NCBI GenBank assembly: GCA_025362915.1
Contig: JANYEU010000426.1
Span: 1-36,085, forward strand
Length of the DNA: 36,085 nt
Source: Chitinophagaceae bacterium
Lineage (GTDB): Bacteria > Bacteroidota > Bacteroidia > Chitinophagales > Chitinophagaceae
Direction of reading: 5' to 3'
Below are positions 1 to 7,947 of this stretch, in pieces. How positions within the stretch are numbered: position 1 is the first letter of the stretch; each line of letters opens with the position of its first letter. The translations under genes were made by a program, and so were the position numbers. Below the pieces are notes generated by a model. That model had not been told where the DNA came from and searched no databases. It saw only the letters and a list, made by a program, of their open reading frames with translations.

Positions 1-1
1 T

Positions 2-724
2 GTAAGTGGAGCATCAAATTATAATTGGTTTCCTCCTACTGGGCTAAGTGCTACCAATATTGCAACGCCATTGGCCAATCCACCCATTACAACAGACTAT
101 CAGATTATTGGTACGGATAACTATCATTGCTTTGCCGATACGGCACAGTTGGTGGTAGCGGTAGGTACTTATCCTTCCGTAACCTTGGGGCCTGACTTGG
201 TACTTTCAACGGGTACAACCCTAACATTGACACCTCTATTTACCTTCCCGACACAAACTGCGGGGCCAATAGGCAAATATGTATGGACTCCAAACACTTA
301 TTTAAGTTGCGATAATTGCCCCAATCCCGTGGCTACGGTAGAGAATGATATTTGCTACACGCTTACGGCTACTAATATTTATGGTTGTAATGCCAATACA
401 GATACACTTTGTATAAAAGCATTCTGCAAAAACACGCAGGTATTTATCGCCAATGCCTTTACCCCAGATGGGGATGGAGTAAATGATATACTGGTGGTGC
501 AGGGCAAAGGAATTAGGGTGATAAACTCATTCAGGGTATTCAACCGTTGGGGGCAGGTTGTTTTTGAGCAAACCAACTTTCAACCCAATGACAAGACTTT
601 TGGATGGGATGGGAAAATAAAAGGGGTACCGGCAGCAGCAGATGTATATGTATATACCTGCGAGGTTGTTTGTGAAAATGATGTGGCATTTGTTTACAAG
701 GGCAATACATCAATAATTAGATAA
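2..724 (+). CDS. T9SS type B sorting domain protein (C-terminal part, partial)
   Basis: The reading frame is open from the first bases of the window, so this is the C-terminal end of a larger protein whose start lies to the left. The visible part has PKD-like, Cys-containing beta-sandwich stretches (YVWTPNTYLSCDNCPNPVAT, then YTLTATNIYGC). It ends in the typical gliding-motility-associated C-terminal domain, with the hallmarks NAFTPDGDGVND, FRVFNRWGQVVFE, WDGK and a final GNTSIIR. In Bacteroidota this domain (CHU_C / type B CTD) directs export through the type IX secretion system and attachment at the cell surface. A PorP/SprF gene starts 18 bp downstream, the usual partner of type B substrates, so the two probably form an operon. 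The N-terminal domains that would define the surface function (adhesin or enzyme) are not visible. Confidence 0.93.
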   Translation, partial: VSGASNYNWFPPTGLSATNIATPLANPPITTDYQIIGTDNYHCFADTAQLVVAVGTYPSVTLGPDLVLSTGTTLTLTPLFTFPTQTAGPIGKYVWTPNTYLSCDNCPNPVATVENDICYTLTATNIYGCNANTDTLCIKAFCKNTQVFIANAFTPDGDGVNDILVVQGKGIRVINSFRVFNRWGQVVFEQTNFQPNDKTFGWDGKIKGVPAAADVYVYTCEVVCENDVAFVYKGNTSIIR

Positions 725-742
725 CCTAAACAATTACATTAA

Positions 743-1849
743 ATGAAAAAGTCAATATTAATCACCGCATATTTTAGTTTCTTAATTATCGCAAGGCTAT
801 CAGCACAGGATTTATCATTCTCTCAGTTCTATGAGAATCCTCTCCTCAGAAACCCTGCATTGGCTGGTGTGTTTGATGGAGATGTGAGGGTTACGGGAAC
901 ATTTAGGAATCAATGGCAAAGTATTACGGTGCCATATAGAACAGAAGCCTTGAGTACAGAAGTACGGTTTCCTATTGGCGACCATGATGATTGGATTACA
1001 GGTGGATTACAAATAACGCATGATGCCGCAGGAGATATACAGCTTCAGAGAACCCAATTGTTGCCAGTAGTTAATTACCATAAATCATTTGGTGGCGATA
1101 ACTATTTATCAGCTGCGGTAATGGGTGGACCAGTAGAAAGTCAGTTTGACCCTACATTGCTAAAGTTGGGAGACCAGTTTGATGCACAAACGGGGGGCTA
1201 CAATCCTAACATGACCTCCGCACAACAGTTTTCCAAAACAGGATACACTTACTGGGATCTTTCAACAGGATTGTCTTGGAGTGGTAGCTTTGATGTGGGT
1301 GATAACATTGGTCGTTATTATGTAGGAGCAGGACTTTTTCATATAAACAGACCCAAAACAGGGTATTTCACTAATACAAATACAGAAACAACCATCAATC
1401 AGAAAAGCACCTTTAGCGGCGGACTGACAATACCTGTTTCAGATGTCAATAAAGTAATATTCTATTTAGACTACTTACGACAAGGTGGTAACAGGCAATT
1501 CTTGGGAGGAGTTATGTATGAAATGGATGTGTTTCATGACTATTCGCCAGTCAATGAAAATAGGTATGGTGATATAGCTATCTATGGGGGAGCGTTCTAC
1601 AGATGGAATGATGCAATTATCCCTATGATAAAATTTGATGTTTACTCCCTCAGTTTTGGCGTAAGCTATGATGTTACGCTGAGCAAACTAAAAACAGCTT
1701 CCCAAACGCAAGGAGGCTTTGAGTTCACCTTATCCTACAAAGCAAGATTAAACAATCGCCGTGGAAGTGGAGCATACGACGGCGGGCAGTCGGGCACGGG
1801 CAGAAGAAGAAAGGATGAATTTAAGTGTGCACAACCCGTATTCCCGTAG
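743..1849 (+). CDS. PorP/SprF family type IX secretion system membrane protein
   Basis: This is a 368-residue protein with an N-terminal signal peptide (hydrophobic stretch ending LSAQD, about residues 1-21). The mature start is family-typical (LSFSQFYENPLLRNPALAG, then FRNQWQSI). The rest is an outer-membrane beta-barrel pattern with alternating glycine and aromatic residues. PorP/SprF proteins belong to the type IX secretion/gliding apparatus, and many paralogues sit next to the one type B substrate they help to secrete or anchor. The 18-bp gap to the upstream substrate gene supports that pairing. The Arg/Gly/Ser-rich tail (RRGSGAYDGGQSGTGRRRK) is probably disordered. I am confident of the family; a dedicated role with the neighbour is inferred. 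Confidence 0.93.
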   Translation: MKKSILITAYFSFLIIARLSAQDLSFSQFYENPLLRNPALAGVFDGDVRVTGTFRNQWQSITVPYRTEALSTEVRFPIGDHDDWITGGLQITHDAAGDIQLQRTQLLPVVNYHKSFGGDNYLSAAVMGGPVESQFDPTLLKLGDQFDAQTGGYNPNMTSAQQFSKTGYTYWDLSTGLSWSGSFDVGDNIGRYYVGAGLFHINRPKTGYFTNTNTETTINQKSTFSGGLTIPVSDVNKVIFYLDYLRQGGNRQFLGGVMYEMDVFHDYSPVNENRYGDIAIYGGAFYRWNDAIIPMIKFDVYSLSFGVSYDVTLSKLKTASQTQGGFEFTLSYKARLNNRRGSGAYDGGQSGTGRRRKDEFKCAQPVFP

Positions 1850-2088
1850 TTAAAGGAGTCAATGTTATTCTAGCTTGTCGGCAATGTTCTGCTGCATGCT
1901 AATCTATCTGTTCTACACAATAAAGACTTTTTTGGCAATGGGTGTTGTATATAGAATTATCAATACACACTTCTTCATTCGCAAAGTCCACCAATGGGTA
2001 AGTGGATGTCTTTAGCAGAAAACCATGGTTGGGTGATTATGACAACCACTAGATTATTATATCCTTGCCCGCATAACCATCTTTCTTA

Positions 2089-2096
2089 TACTTTTG
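2089..2096 (+). promoter_or_regulatory. Candidate -7 box (TACTTTTG) upstream of rsmA
   Basis: The sequence matches the Bacteroidota -7 consensus TAnnTTTG exactly, and a TTG lies 21 bp upstream (2065-2067) as a possible -33 element. Only five bases separate the box from the ATG at 2102, so a transcript from it would be nearly leaderless. The motif is short and could be chance. Confidence 0.4.
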
Positions 2097-2101
2097 CCGC
2101 A

Positions 2102-2857
2102 ATGCAGTACACGCTAAAGAAATCGCTGGGTCAACATTTTTTAAAGGATGAGAATATATGTAAGCAAATAGTTGCAGCATTACAACAAAAGCCTTTTGAG
2201 CGGTTGGTGGAAGTGGGGCCAGGTGCCGGGGCATTAACCAAATATCTATTACCGCTGAAAGGTTTTGAATTTAAGGCAGTGGAGCTTGATGATGAAAAGG
2301 TAGCCTACCTAAACAAGACCTTCCCTGATATAGTAGGCAAGATTATTCACGAAGACTTCTTGGAAACCTCAGCCCCTTTTGAGGATTCATTTACCATTGT
2401 GGGCAATTTTCCTTACAACATCTCTTCACAGATTCTTTTTAAAATATTAGATTGGAAAGATCAAGTACCCGTAGTAATTGGCATGTTTCAGAAGGAAGTG
2501 GCACAAAGGGTGGCTGCTAAGGAAGGAAGCAAAACCTACGGCATCATCAGTATCCTGATACAGGCTTGGTACGATGTGGAATACCTGTTTGATGTGCCGC
2601 CCGAAAGTTTTAATCCTCCTCCAAAAGTAATGAGCGGGATGATAAGACTTACCAGAAAAACGACTGCTTACGATGTAAAAAGCGAAAAGGCATTTGTACA
2701 GTTGGTTAAGATGGCTTTCAATCAGCGAAGAAAAATGTTGCGCAATGCTGTAAAAGGACTCTTTCAACCAGAGATATTGGCAGATGCATTCTTTAACAAA
2801 CGTGCAGAACAAGTTAGCATTGAAGAGTTTGCTGCGTTAACTTTTAAAATGGGATAA
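2102..2857 (+). CDS. rsmA: 16S rRNA (adenine1518-N6/adenine1519-N6)-dimethyltransferase RsmA
   Basis: This SAM-dependent enzyme dimethylates two adjacent adenosines in the 3' terminal helix of 16S rRNA late in small-subunit assembly. The 251-residue product starts MQYTLKKSLGQHFLKD, the conserved RsmA N-terminus. It has the SAM-binding motif VEVGPGAGALT (about residues 36-46), an acidic ELDD after the second strand, and the catalytic motif IV as NFPYN (about 102-106). The C-terminal lobe carries FNPPPKV and FNQRRKMLRN. I chose the ATG at 2102 over an in-frame ATG at 1994, because the extra 36 residues match nothing in the family and a TAnnTTTG box lies just before 2102. Length is slightly short but normal for Bacteroidota. 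Confidence 0.95.
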   Translation: MQYTLKKSLGQHFLKDENICKQIVAALQQKPFERLVEVGPGAGALTKYLLPLKGFEFKAVELDDEKVAYLNKTFPDIVGKIIHEDFLETSAPFEDSFTIVGNFPYNISSQILFKILDWKDQVPVVIGMFQKEVAQRVAAKEGSKTYGIISILIQAWYDVEYLFDVPPESFNPPPKVMSGMIRLTRKTTAYDVKSEKAFVQLVKMAFNQRRKMLRNAVKGLFQPEILADAFFNKRAEQVSIEEFAALTFKMG

Positions 2858-2861
2858 CCTT

Positions 2862-2974
2862 TTAGTTGTTAGTGGTTAGTGGTTAGTTATAAGATTGAAG
2901 CGATTTATTCTAAGCACTAACCACTAATAACTAATAACTAACCACTAATATCTAACCACTAATAACTAATAACT
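2862..2974 (+). repeat. Word-repeat element (TTAGTGGTTAGTTA type) with inverted arms
   Basis: This intergenic stretch is built from short words on the theme TTAGTGGTTAGT on the left and their complements (ACTAACCACTAATAACT) on the right. Positions 2876-2890 pair perfectly with 2934-2948 (15 bp). A 21-bp word at 2919-2939 recurs exactly at 2954-2974 (period 35). It lies between the rsmA stop and the next start codon, so it could form a hairpin in a read-through transcript. It has no T-run and is not a classical terminator. Confidence 0.75.
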
Positions 2975-2979
2975 ATTCA

Positions 2980-3906
2980 TTGAACAAAGTAATAATAACA
3001 GCCAAAGTACACCCGTACTTAACAGAAACATTGGCTATCAAAGGATTTGAGGTAATATACCTACCCACCATCACTTATCAGGAGTTGGCTGAAATAATTG
3101 CAGATGTAACGGGATTAATTGTAAGTACCAGGGTTTCAATTGATGCTGCCATATTGGATAAGGCTACCAAACTAAAATGGATTGGCCGGCTTGGCAGTGG
3201 CATGGAACTGATAGATGTGCCGTATGCAGAAAGCAAGGGAATACAATGTGTAAGTAGTCCAGAAGGCAACAGAAACGCAGTAGCAGAACACAATCTCGGC
3301 TTTTTATTGAGTCTGATGAACAAGATAAACAGTAGCCATCAAGAGATAAAAGAAGGTAAATGGCTACGCGATGAAAACCGTGCAGATGAACTATGGGGCA
3401 AGACTGTAGGCATTATTGGCTATGGCAATACAGGAAGCACATTTGCAAAATTGCTTGCACCATTTGAGGTTAAGGTATTGGCTAATGATATAAGCAGAAC
3501 TGGTTTTAGCAACAGTTACATCTCTGATGCTACCAAGGAAGAAATTTACCAACAGGCTGATGTAATCAGTTTGCATTTACCACTTACAGCCGATACTTTC
3601 CATCTGGCAAATGATTCTTTCTTTAATTCATTGATAAAAAAACCCTATTTCCTTACAGCTTGTAGGGGCAAGGTTACAGATACGGCCGCACTTGTACGTG
3701 CCTTACAGAATGGAAAGATAAAAGCTGCTGCATTGGATGTGTTGGAAAATGAAAAGTTAGCCAGTTTCAATCAGCAGGAAAAAGAACAGCTAGGTTGGCT
3801 ATTGGCACAGCACAATGTAATTATAACACCGCATGTTGCCGGCTACAGCCACGAGGCTTTCTTTTTAATGGCAAGGGTGGTACTGGAGAAGTTGGGGCTG
3901 GTATAA
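2980..3906 (+). CDS. NAD(P)-dependent D-2-hydroxyacid dehydrogenase (PGDH-like)
   Basis: This 308-residue protein has the two-domain D-2-hydroxyacid dehydrogenase layout. The Rossmann motif GIIGYGNTG is at about 145-152, followed by an acidic residue at the end of the second strand (D170), which suggests NAD. The catalytic triad is in order: Arg229 (ACRGK), Glu256 (VLENE) and His285 ([11 protein letters not shown]). The family includes 3-phosphoglycerate, glycerate, lactate and hydroxypyruvate dehydrogenases; there is no ACT regulatory domain, so a compact PGDH-like or general 2-ketoacid reductase is likely. The start is TTG: no ATG lies between it and an in-frame stop at 2953-2955, and the protein begins right after the repeat element. 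It converges on mreD with a 69-bp gap and no obvious terminator. Substrate is not determined. Confidence 0.9.
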   Translation: MNKVIITAKVHPYLTETLAIKGFEVIYLPTITYQELAEIIADVTGLIVSTRVSIDAAILDKATKLKWIGRLGSGMELIDVPYAESKGIQCVSSPEGNRNAVAEHNLGFLLSLMNKINSSHQEIKEGKWLRDENRADELWGKTVGIIGYGNTGSTFAKLLAPFEVKVLANDISRTGFSNSYISDATKEEIYQQADVISLHLPLTADTFHLANDSFFNSLIKKPYFLTACRGKVTDTAALVRALQNGKIKAAALDVLENEKLASFNQQEKEQLGWLLAQHNVIITPHVAGYSHEAFFLMARVVLEKLGLV

Positions 3907-3975
3907 TTAGCCATGGGTTGCAGGATTGTAGAAATCACTCAATACTAACCTATTTATGGGTAATACTATCTAACC

Positions 3976-4509
3976 CTATCCCGCATTTGTTCTAAAAGTA
4001 CCCTTTCTGTACATCAACATTTCGGCAATACCCATTAATAAAAGGCTGACTGCTGTAGAGGCCATTACTTTTCCGAGGAGGTAAAGCACATCGCCAAACT
4101 GTAGCCACTCAATAACAACGAGGTATAGGTGATGGATAAATGTAAGCAAGGCAAGGTATAGGGCATATAAGGTTAAGCCCATGCTTTTGATACTTGGTTC
4201 GCTATAGCTTATCTCATTACGTTCTTGTCTTGTAATAAAATCTAACAAGAAAGGCCGGATGTATGCAATTAACACACAGGGTGCGGCGTGCAATCCAAGT
4301 GTACCAGTAAAATAATCGATGGTTAATCCGAAAACGAAAGCGATAACCAAAAGCAATACCCTGTTGATGTTAAAAGGCAACCAAAGGATGAACAATAAAT
4401 ACAGATAAGGCATTACAAATTGGTGCAATGGAGGCACGCGATTCAGTATGAATACCTGAATGAGTACAAACAATATAAAACGGAATATATTTTTTAATAC
4501 ACTACTCAT
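3976..4509 (-). CDS. mreD: Rod shape-determining protein MreD
   Basis: This is a 177-residue, highly hydrophobic protein with about five membrane segments (for example RFILFVLIQVFIL, YLYLLFILWLPF, VLLLVIAFVFGLTIDY) and few soluble regions. That matches MreD, the small inner-membrane partner of MreC and MreB in the elongasome. Sequence conservation in MreD is poor, so the call rests mainly on topology, length, the GLTIDYFTGTLGLHA stretch and position: its ATG overlaps the mreC stop by 8 bp. In many Bacteroidota the operon continues into mrdA (PBP2) and rodA. Here it stops and meets a gene on the other strand. Confidence 0.88.
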   Translation of the reverse strand: MSSVLKNIFRFILFVLIQVFILNRVPPLHQFVMPYLYLLFILWLPFNINRVLLLVIAFVFGLTIDYFTGTLGLHAAPCVLIAYIRPFLLDFITRQERNEISYSEPSIKSMGLTLYALYLALLTFIHHLYLVVIEWLQFGDVLYLLGKVMASTAVSLLLMGIAEMLMYRKGTFRTNAG

Positions 4510-5356
4510 TTGTTTTCTGTTCTTTACTTTCTAATTCCTTTTGTTCTTCGTACCGTACATTTTTTACAAGATATACATATTGTAAACTGGCAAAATTGGT
4601 AGACACCTTAACTTTCAGTGTATAAAAATTACTGGAGGGATCGGCTGTCTTACCAGCAATGGTACCCACCATTATGTTGGAAGGAAAATTGGCAGAATAG
4701 TTACTGGTAACCACCGTATCGCCAATATTTACCTTAACACCCTTTCCTATGTTCTTAAGTGTCAGAAAATACGGGTTTTCGCCATTCCACTCAACGCTTC
4801 CTGCGCTCTTGTCTTTCTTTAGCATCGCACTAACCTTACTGTTCCTATTTAAGGCACTCATCACGATAGAATAATTATCGCTCACATGCAATACAACGCC
4901 CACAATACCTTGAGGAGCAATCACACTCATGCCTACTTTTACACCTTGCAATGCCCCTCTTTCCAAAGTAAGAAAATTGTTTTGAAGCGTAATTGTATTG
5001 CCGACCACACTGGCTGGCAAGTAAGTATATTTTCTGTATCTGCCAGAAGTATCGGTCAATGTAGTATCAACAACCTTTTTTTGAGTACTATCTGGCACAA
5101 TAAGATTAGAAGGTATCTGGTAGCGGAGCTTGCTATTTTCGTCTGCAAGTTGCTTATTTATTTCCTTCAAACTGAAATAGTACGTAAAATCACTATACCC
5201 TTTATTAACCGTACCAATGGCTTCATTATCATAAAAAGAAAAGAAAGCCTCATGCGTCTTGCTACTTTTACTAAGCATCAAGATACTGGTTATCTGCAAT
5301 GCTACAAAGCAAATAAAAGTAAAATAAGTGCGTATGAAAAGTATGATATTCTTCAT
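4502..5356 (-). CDS. mreC: Rod shape-determining protein MreC
   Basis: This 284-residue bitopic protein has a single N-terminal membrane anchor (YFTFICFVALQITSILML, about residues 11-28), then a short helical/coiled-coil part (EINKQLADENSKLRYQ), then the periplasmic double beta-barrel domain. Typical features are LPASVVGNTITLQNNFLTL, GALQGVKVGMSVIAPQGIVG (split by other residues), and KVGMSV/VNIGDTVVTS repeats. MreC links MreB to the peptidoglycan synthases of the elongation machine. The gene lies 78 bp after mreB and overlaps mreD by 8 bp, so translational coupling with mreD is likely. Length is in the usual range for Bacteroidota. Confidence 0.93.
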   Translation of the reverse strand: MKNIILFIRTYFTFICFVALQITSILMLSKSSKTHEAFFSFYDNEAIGTVNKGYSDFTYYFSLKEINKQLADENSKLRYQIPSNLIVPDSTQKKVVDTTLTDTSGRYRKYTYLPASVVGNTITLQNNFLTLERGALQGVKVGMSVIAPQGIVGVVLHVSDNYSIVMSALNRNSKVSAMLKKDKSAGSVEWNGENPYFLTLKNIGKGVKVNIGDTVVTSNYSANFPSNIMVGTIAGKTADPSSNFYTLKVKVSTNFASLQYVYLVKNVRYEEQKELESKEQKTNE

Positions 5357-5434
5357 GTAATCGAAAAAAAAAGAAAGTCTAAATCTTAAGGGGTAAATTT
5401 AAGCTTTAGACTTAGTAATCGTATTATTAAACAA

Positions 5435-6460
5435 TTATTTCATGATAAAAGGATAGCGCTGATAGTTTTTAAGTCCCAAACCAGTTCCTCTTACCACACT
5501 CTTCAACGGATCATCGGCAATGTGTACAGGAAGTTTTATTTTGGCAGCCAGACGTTTATCAAGACCTCTTAGCAATGCACCGCCACCTGTTAGGTAAAGT
5601 CCGCGCTTATAAATATCAGATGCCAGTTCTGGCGGAGTAGCTTCCAATGCTTTCAGGATGGCTTCTTCAATTTTAAAGATACTCTTATCCAAAGCCTCTG
5701 CTATCTCTTGGTAGCTTACCATTATCTGCTTAGGAATGCCTGTAACCAAATCCCTACCATTTACTGGAAGGTCATCTGGAGGGTTGTCCAAATCTTTCAT
5801 GGCAGCCCCAACTTGAATCTTAATTTGTTCAGCGGTACGTTCACCAATCAACAAACTATGGTATCTACGCAACGATTCCATGATATCAGCGGTAAATTCA
5901 TCACCTGCAATACGGATACTTTGATCGCACACGATACCTGCCAAAGCGATAACGGTAATACCTGTTGTACCACCTCCTATATCGATAATCATATTACCAA
6001 CGGGCTCTTCTACATCTATACCAATACCCAAGGCCGCAGCCATAGGTTCGTGTATCATATATACCTCCTTTGCACCAGCCTGTTCTGCACTATCCCTTAC
6101 CGCACGTTTTTCTACCTCGGTAATAGAGGAAGGAATGCAGATAAGCATCCGCCAGCTTGGTGGAAACAAAGGTTTCTTAGGGTAAACAAGCTTGATCAAT
6201 TCACGTATCATCAACTCGGCAGCATTAAAGTCTGCAATAACACCATCTTTCAAGGGGCGTACCGTCCTGATGCTTTCGTGTGTTTTCTCGTGCATTAATA
6301 AGGCACGCTTACCTACTGCGAGTACTTCCTTTGGGTTATTACGGTTTAGGGCAATAATAGAAGGCTCGTTCACTACTATTTCGTCGTTGTGTATGATTAG
6401 TGTATTGGCTGTGCCAAGGTCAATTGCTATTTCCTGCGTAAAAAAATTGAATAATGCCAT
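5435..6460 (-). CDS. mreB: Rod shape-determining protein MreB
   Basis: MreB is the bacterial actin homologue that forms membrane-associated filaments and orients lateral cell-wall synthesis. The 341-residue product shows the actin-fold ATP motifs: phosphate 1 IDLGTANTLI (about residues 13-22), phosphate 2 IDIGGGTTGITV, and the adenosine motif LTGGGALLRGLDKRL. Other family signatures are NEPSIIALN, MHEKTHE and IHEPMAAALGIGIDV. It begins the mreBCD operon. A near-match to the -7 box (CACTTTTG) lies about 50 bp upstream of the ATG on the minus strand. Presence of mreB suggests a rod-shaped cell or at least lateral wall growth. Confidence 0.97.
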   Translation of the reverse strand: MALFNFFTQEIAIDLGTANTLIIHNDEIVVNEPSIIALNRNNPKEVLAVGKRALLMHEKTHESIRTVRPLKDGVIADFNAAELMIRELIKLVYPKKPLFPPSWRMLICIPSSITEVEKRAVRDSAEQAGAKEVYMIHEPMAAALGIGIDVEEPVGNMIIDIGGGTTGITVIALAGIVCDQSIRIAGDEFTADIMESLRRYHSLLIGERTAEQIKIQVGAAMKDLDNPPDDLPVNGRDLVTGIPKQIMVSYQEIAEALDKSIFKIEEAILKALEATPPELASDIYKRGLYLTGGGALLRGLDKRLAAKIKLPVHIADDPLKSVVRGTGLGLKNYQRYPFIMK

Positions 6461-6777
6461 TATATATCAGATAACTTTAAATCCTGTAAAAATTGTGGGC
6501 TGCAAAAGTGAAAGAAAAAATGGAAAAACAACCCATTAATTTTTTAATTGGTACAAATAAACGCAATTAATCACAAATAACAAGATTCTTGTGGAATACT
6601 AACATCTATTACACAGATGATTACATTCAAAGGCTAGTTATGTTGTGGATAAGTCAATAAATCCGAGTTATAAACTTATCTACAGTATGATAAATACTAC
6701 ACTAAAATCCACTTGCTTTACTATCATTGCAATAAAAGCTATCAATTGGTGAATGATAGGTTAAAACAAGCATAATA
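6461..6777. other. Intergenic region between mreB and cmk with a pair of DnaA-box-like sites
   Basis: This 317-bp AT-rich region separates the divergent mreB and cmk genes and must hold both promoters. It contains an exact TTATCCACA on the minus strand (6644-6652) and TTATCTACA on the plus strand (6676-6684). The two are inverted and can pair as a stem (10 of 11 bases from TGTGGATAAGT). No open frame of note. No dnaA, dnaN or other origin-linked gene is in view, so an origin is only a possibility. Confidence 0.45.
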
Positions 6778-7455
6778 ATGAAGAAAATAATCATAACCAT
6801 CGATGGATATTCCTCTTGCGGCAAAAGCACTCTCGCAAAGCAAGTAGCCAAAGAGTTAAATTATGTATTTGTTGATAGCGGCGCGATGTACAGGGCCATT
6901 ACTTTCTATTTTATCCAAAACAATTTAAACTGGGAAAATATTGAAGATGTTGCAAAGGCATTAAAGAACATAAGCCTGCAATTTGAATATAACTATGAAA
7001 AAGGCACAAGCGATATACTGATAAATGGAGAAAACATAGAAGGCAAGATAAGGGATATGTCTGTAAACGATAAGGTAAGTGAGGTGGCGGCCATTAAGGA
7101 AATAAGGGAATTTGCCGTGGCTGAACAACAAAAAAACTCCACTGATAAAGGGATAGTAATGGATGGAAGGGATATTGGGACGGTGGTTTTTCCGAAAGCT
7201 GAACTAAAAATATTTCTAACTGCCGACCCAGAAGAAAGGGTGGAAAGACGTTACAACCAATTAATAAGATTTGGGAAAGAAGTGGACAGGGAAGAAATAC
7301 GCAAAAACCTTGAAAAAAGGGATTATATAGATACACACAGAAAGGTTAGCCCATTAAGAAAAGCCGATGATGCAGTTATATTGGACAATACCGATTTAAC
7401 AACAAAAGAACAAATGGATATTGTATTGGGCTGGGCAAATGAAAAGATAAAATAA
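6778..7455 (+). CDS. cmk: (d)CMP kinase
   Basis: Cytidylate kinase phosphorylates CMP and dCMP to the diphosphates in pyrimidine salvage and nucleotide supply. The 225-residue product has the P-loop DGYSSCGKST (about residues 9-18), the substrate motif VDSGAMYRAITFY, the central motif DGRDIGTVVFPKAELKIFLTA, and the LID-like region with ERRYNQL and KRDYIDTHRKVSPLRKADDA. This is a full-length short-form Cmk. It starts at an ATG about 320 bp from mreB, transcribed away from it, and ends 18 bp from the convergent stop of the GAF-domain gene. Confidence 0.96.
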   Translation: MKKIIITIDGYSSCGKSTLAKQVAKELNYVFVDSGAMYRAITFYFIQNNLNWENIEDVAKALKNISLQFEYNYEKGTSDILINGENIEGKIRDMSVNDKVSEVAAIKEIREFAVAEQQKNSTDKGIVMDGRDIGTVVFPKAELKIFLTADPEERVERRYNQLIRFGKEVDREEIRKNLEKRDYIDTHRKVSPLRKADDAVILDNTDLTTKEQMDIVLGWANEKIK

Positions 7456-7473
7456 TTAAGCCCTATATTACAA

Positions 7474-7947
7474 TTACAATTGCAACAACGCAACTATTTG
7501 CTTTAGATAATATTCATCCGTAGCATCAAAGGTATTTAAGTCGGCACTGTCAACATCCAATACACCAACTACTTCTCCTTTAAAAACCAAGGGAAGCACA
7601 ATCTCGCTTCTGGAAAGGCTGCTACAGGCAATATGCCCCGGAAACTTTTCTACATCGGGAACAATGATAACGGCTTCCTTTTCCCAACTTGCACCACACG
7701 CTCCCCTGCCCTTTTTTATGCGGGTACAAGCCACCGGACCTTGAAATGGCCCTAGCACCAACTCATCCTTCTTAACCAGATAAAAGCCCACCCACAACCA
7801 TTGAAACTGTTGCTTTAGCGCCGCAGAAACATTGGCAAGGTTGGCAACCACATCCTCCTCTCCCTTCAATAACGCTTCTATCTGCGGTAGCAATGCCTGG
7901 TATTGTTCTTCTTTTGTTCCTTCAATCAACAATAAATCTTCTGCCAT
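7474..7947 (-). CDS. msrC: Free methionine-(R)-sulfoxide reductase (GAF domain, MsrC/fRMsr)
   Basis: This 157-residue single-GAF-domain protein matches free methionine-R-sulfoxide reductase, which reduces free Met-(R)-O as part of oxidative-damage repair. The three cysteines of the family are in place at Cys74 (PVACTRI), Cys84 (GRGACG) and Cys108 (HIACSS). Their 10- and 24-residue spacings are the same as those of the E. coli enzyme as I recall it. Other matches are WVGFYL near the start and the VGVLDVDS motif near the end. It is a stand-alone gene converging with cmk. A TATATTTG box on the minus strand (8002-8009) lies about 55 bp upstream and is a plausible promoter. The conserved cysteines argue against a merely sensory GAF domain. 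Confidence 0.92.
   Translation of the reverse strand: MAEDLLLIEGTKEEQYQALLPQIEALLKGEEDVVANLANVSAALKQQFQWLWVGFYLVKKDELVLGPFQGPVACTRIKKGRGACGASWEKEAVIIVPDVEKFPGHIACSSLSRSEIVLPLVFKGEVVGVLDVDSADLNTFDATDEYYLKQIVALLQL

Noticed and set aside
1994-2101. Upstream ATG extension of rsmA
   Set aside because: The extra 36 residues are unlike RsmA N-termini and a TAnnTTTG box lies just before the internal ATG at 2102.
3795-3995. 66-codon plus-strand frame at the end of the dehydrogenase
   Set aside because: It overlaps the end of a well-supported gene in another frame and has no domain or start signal.
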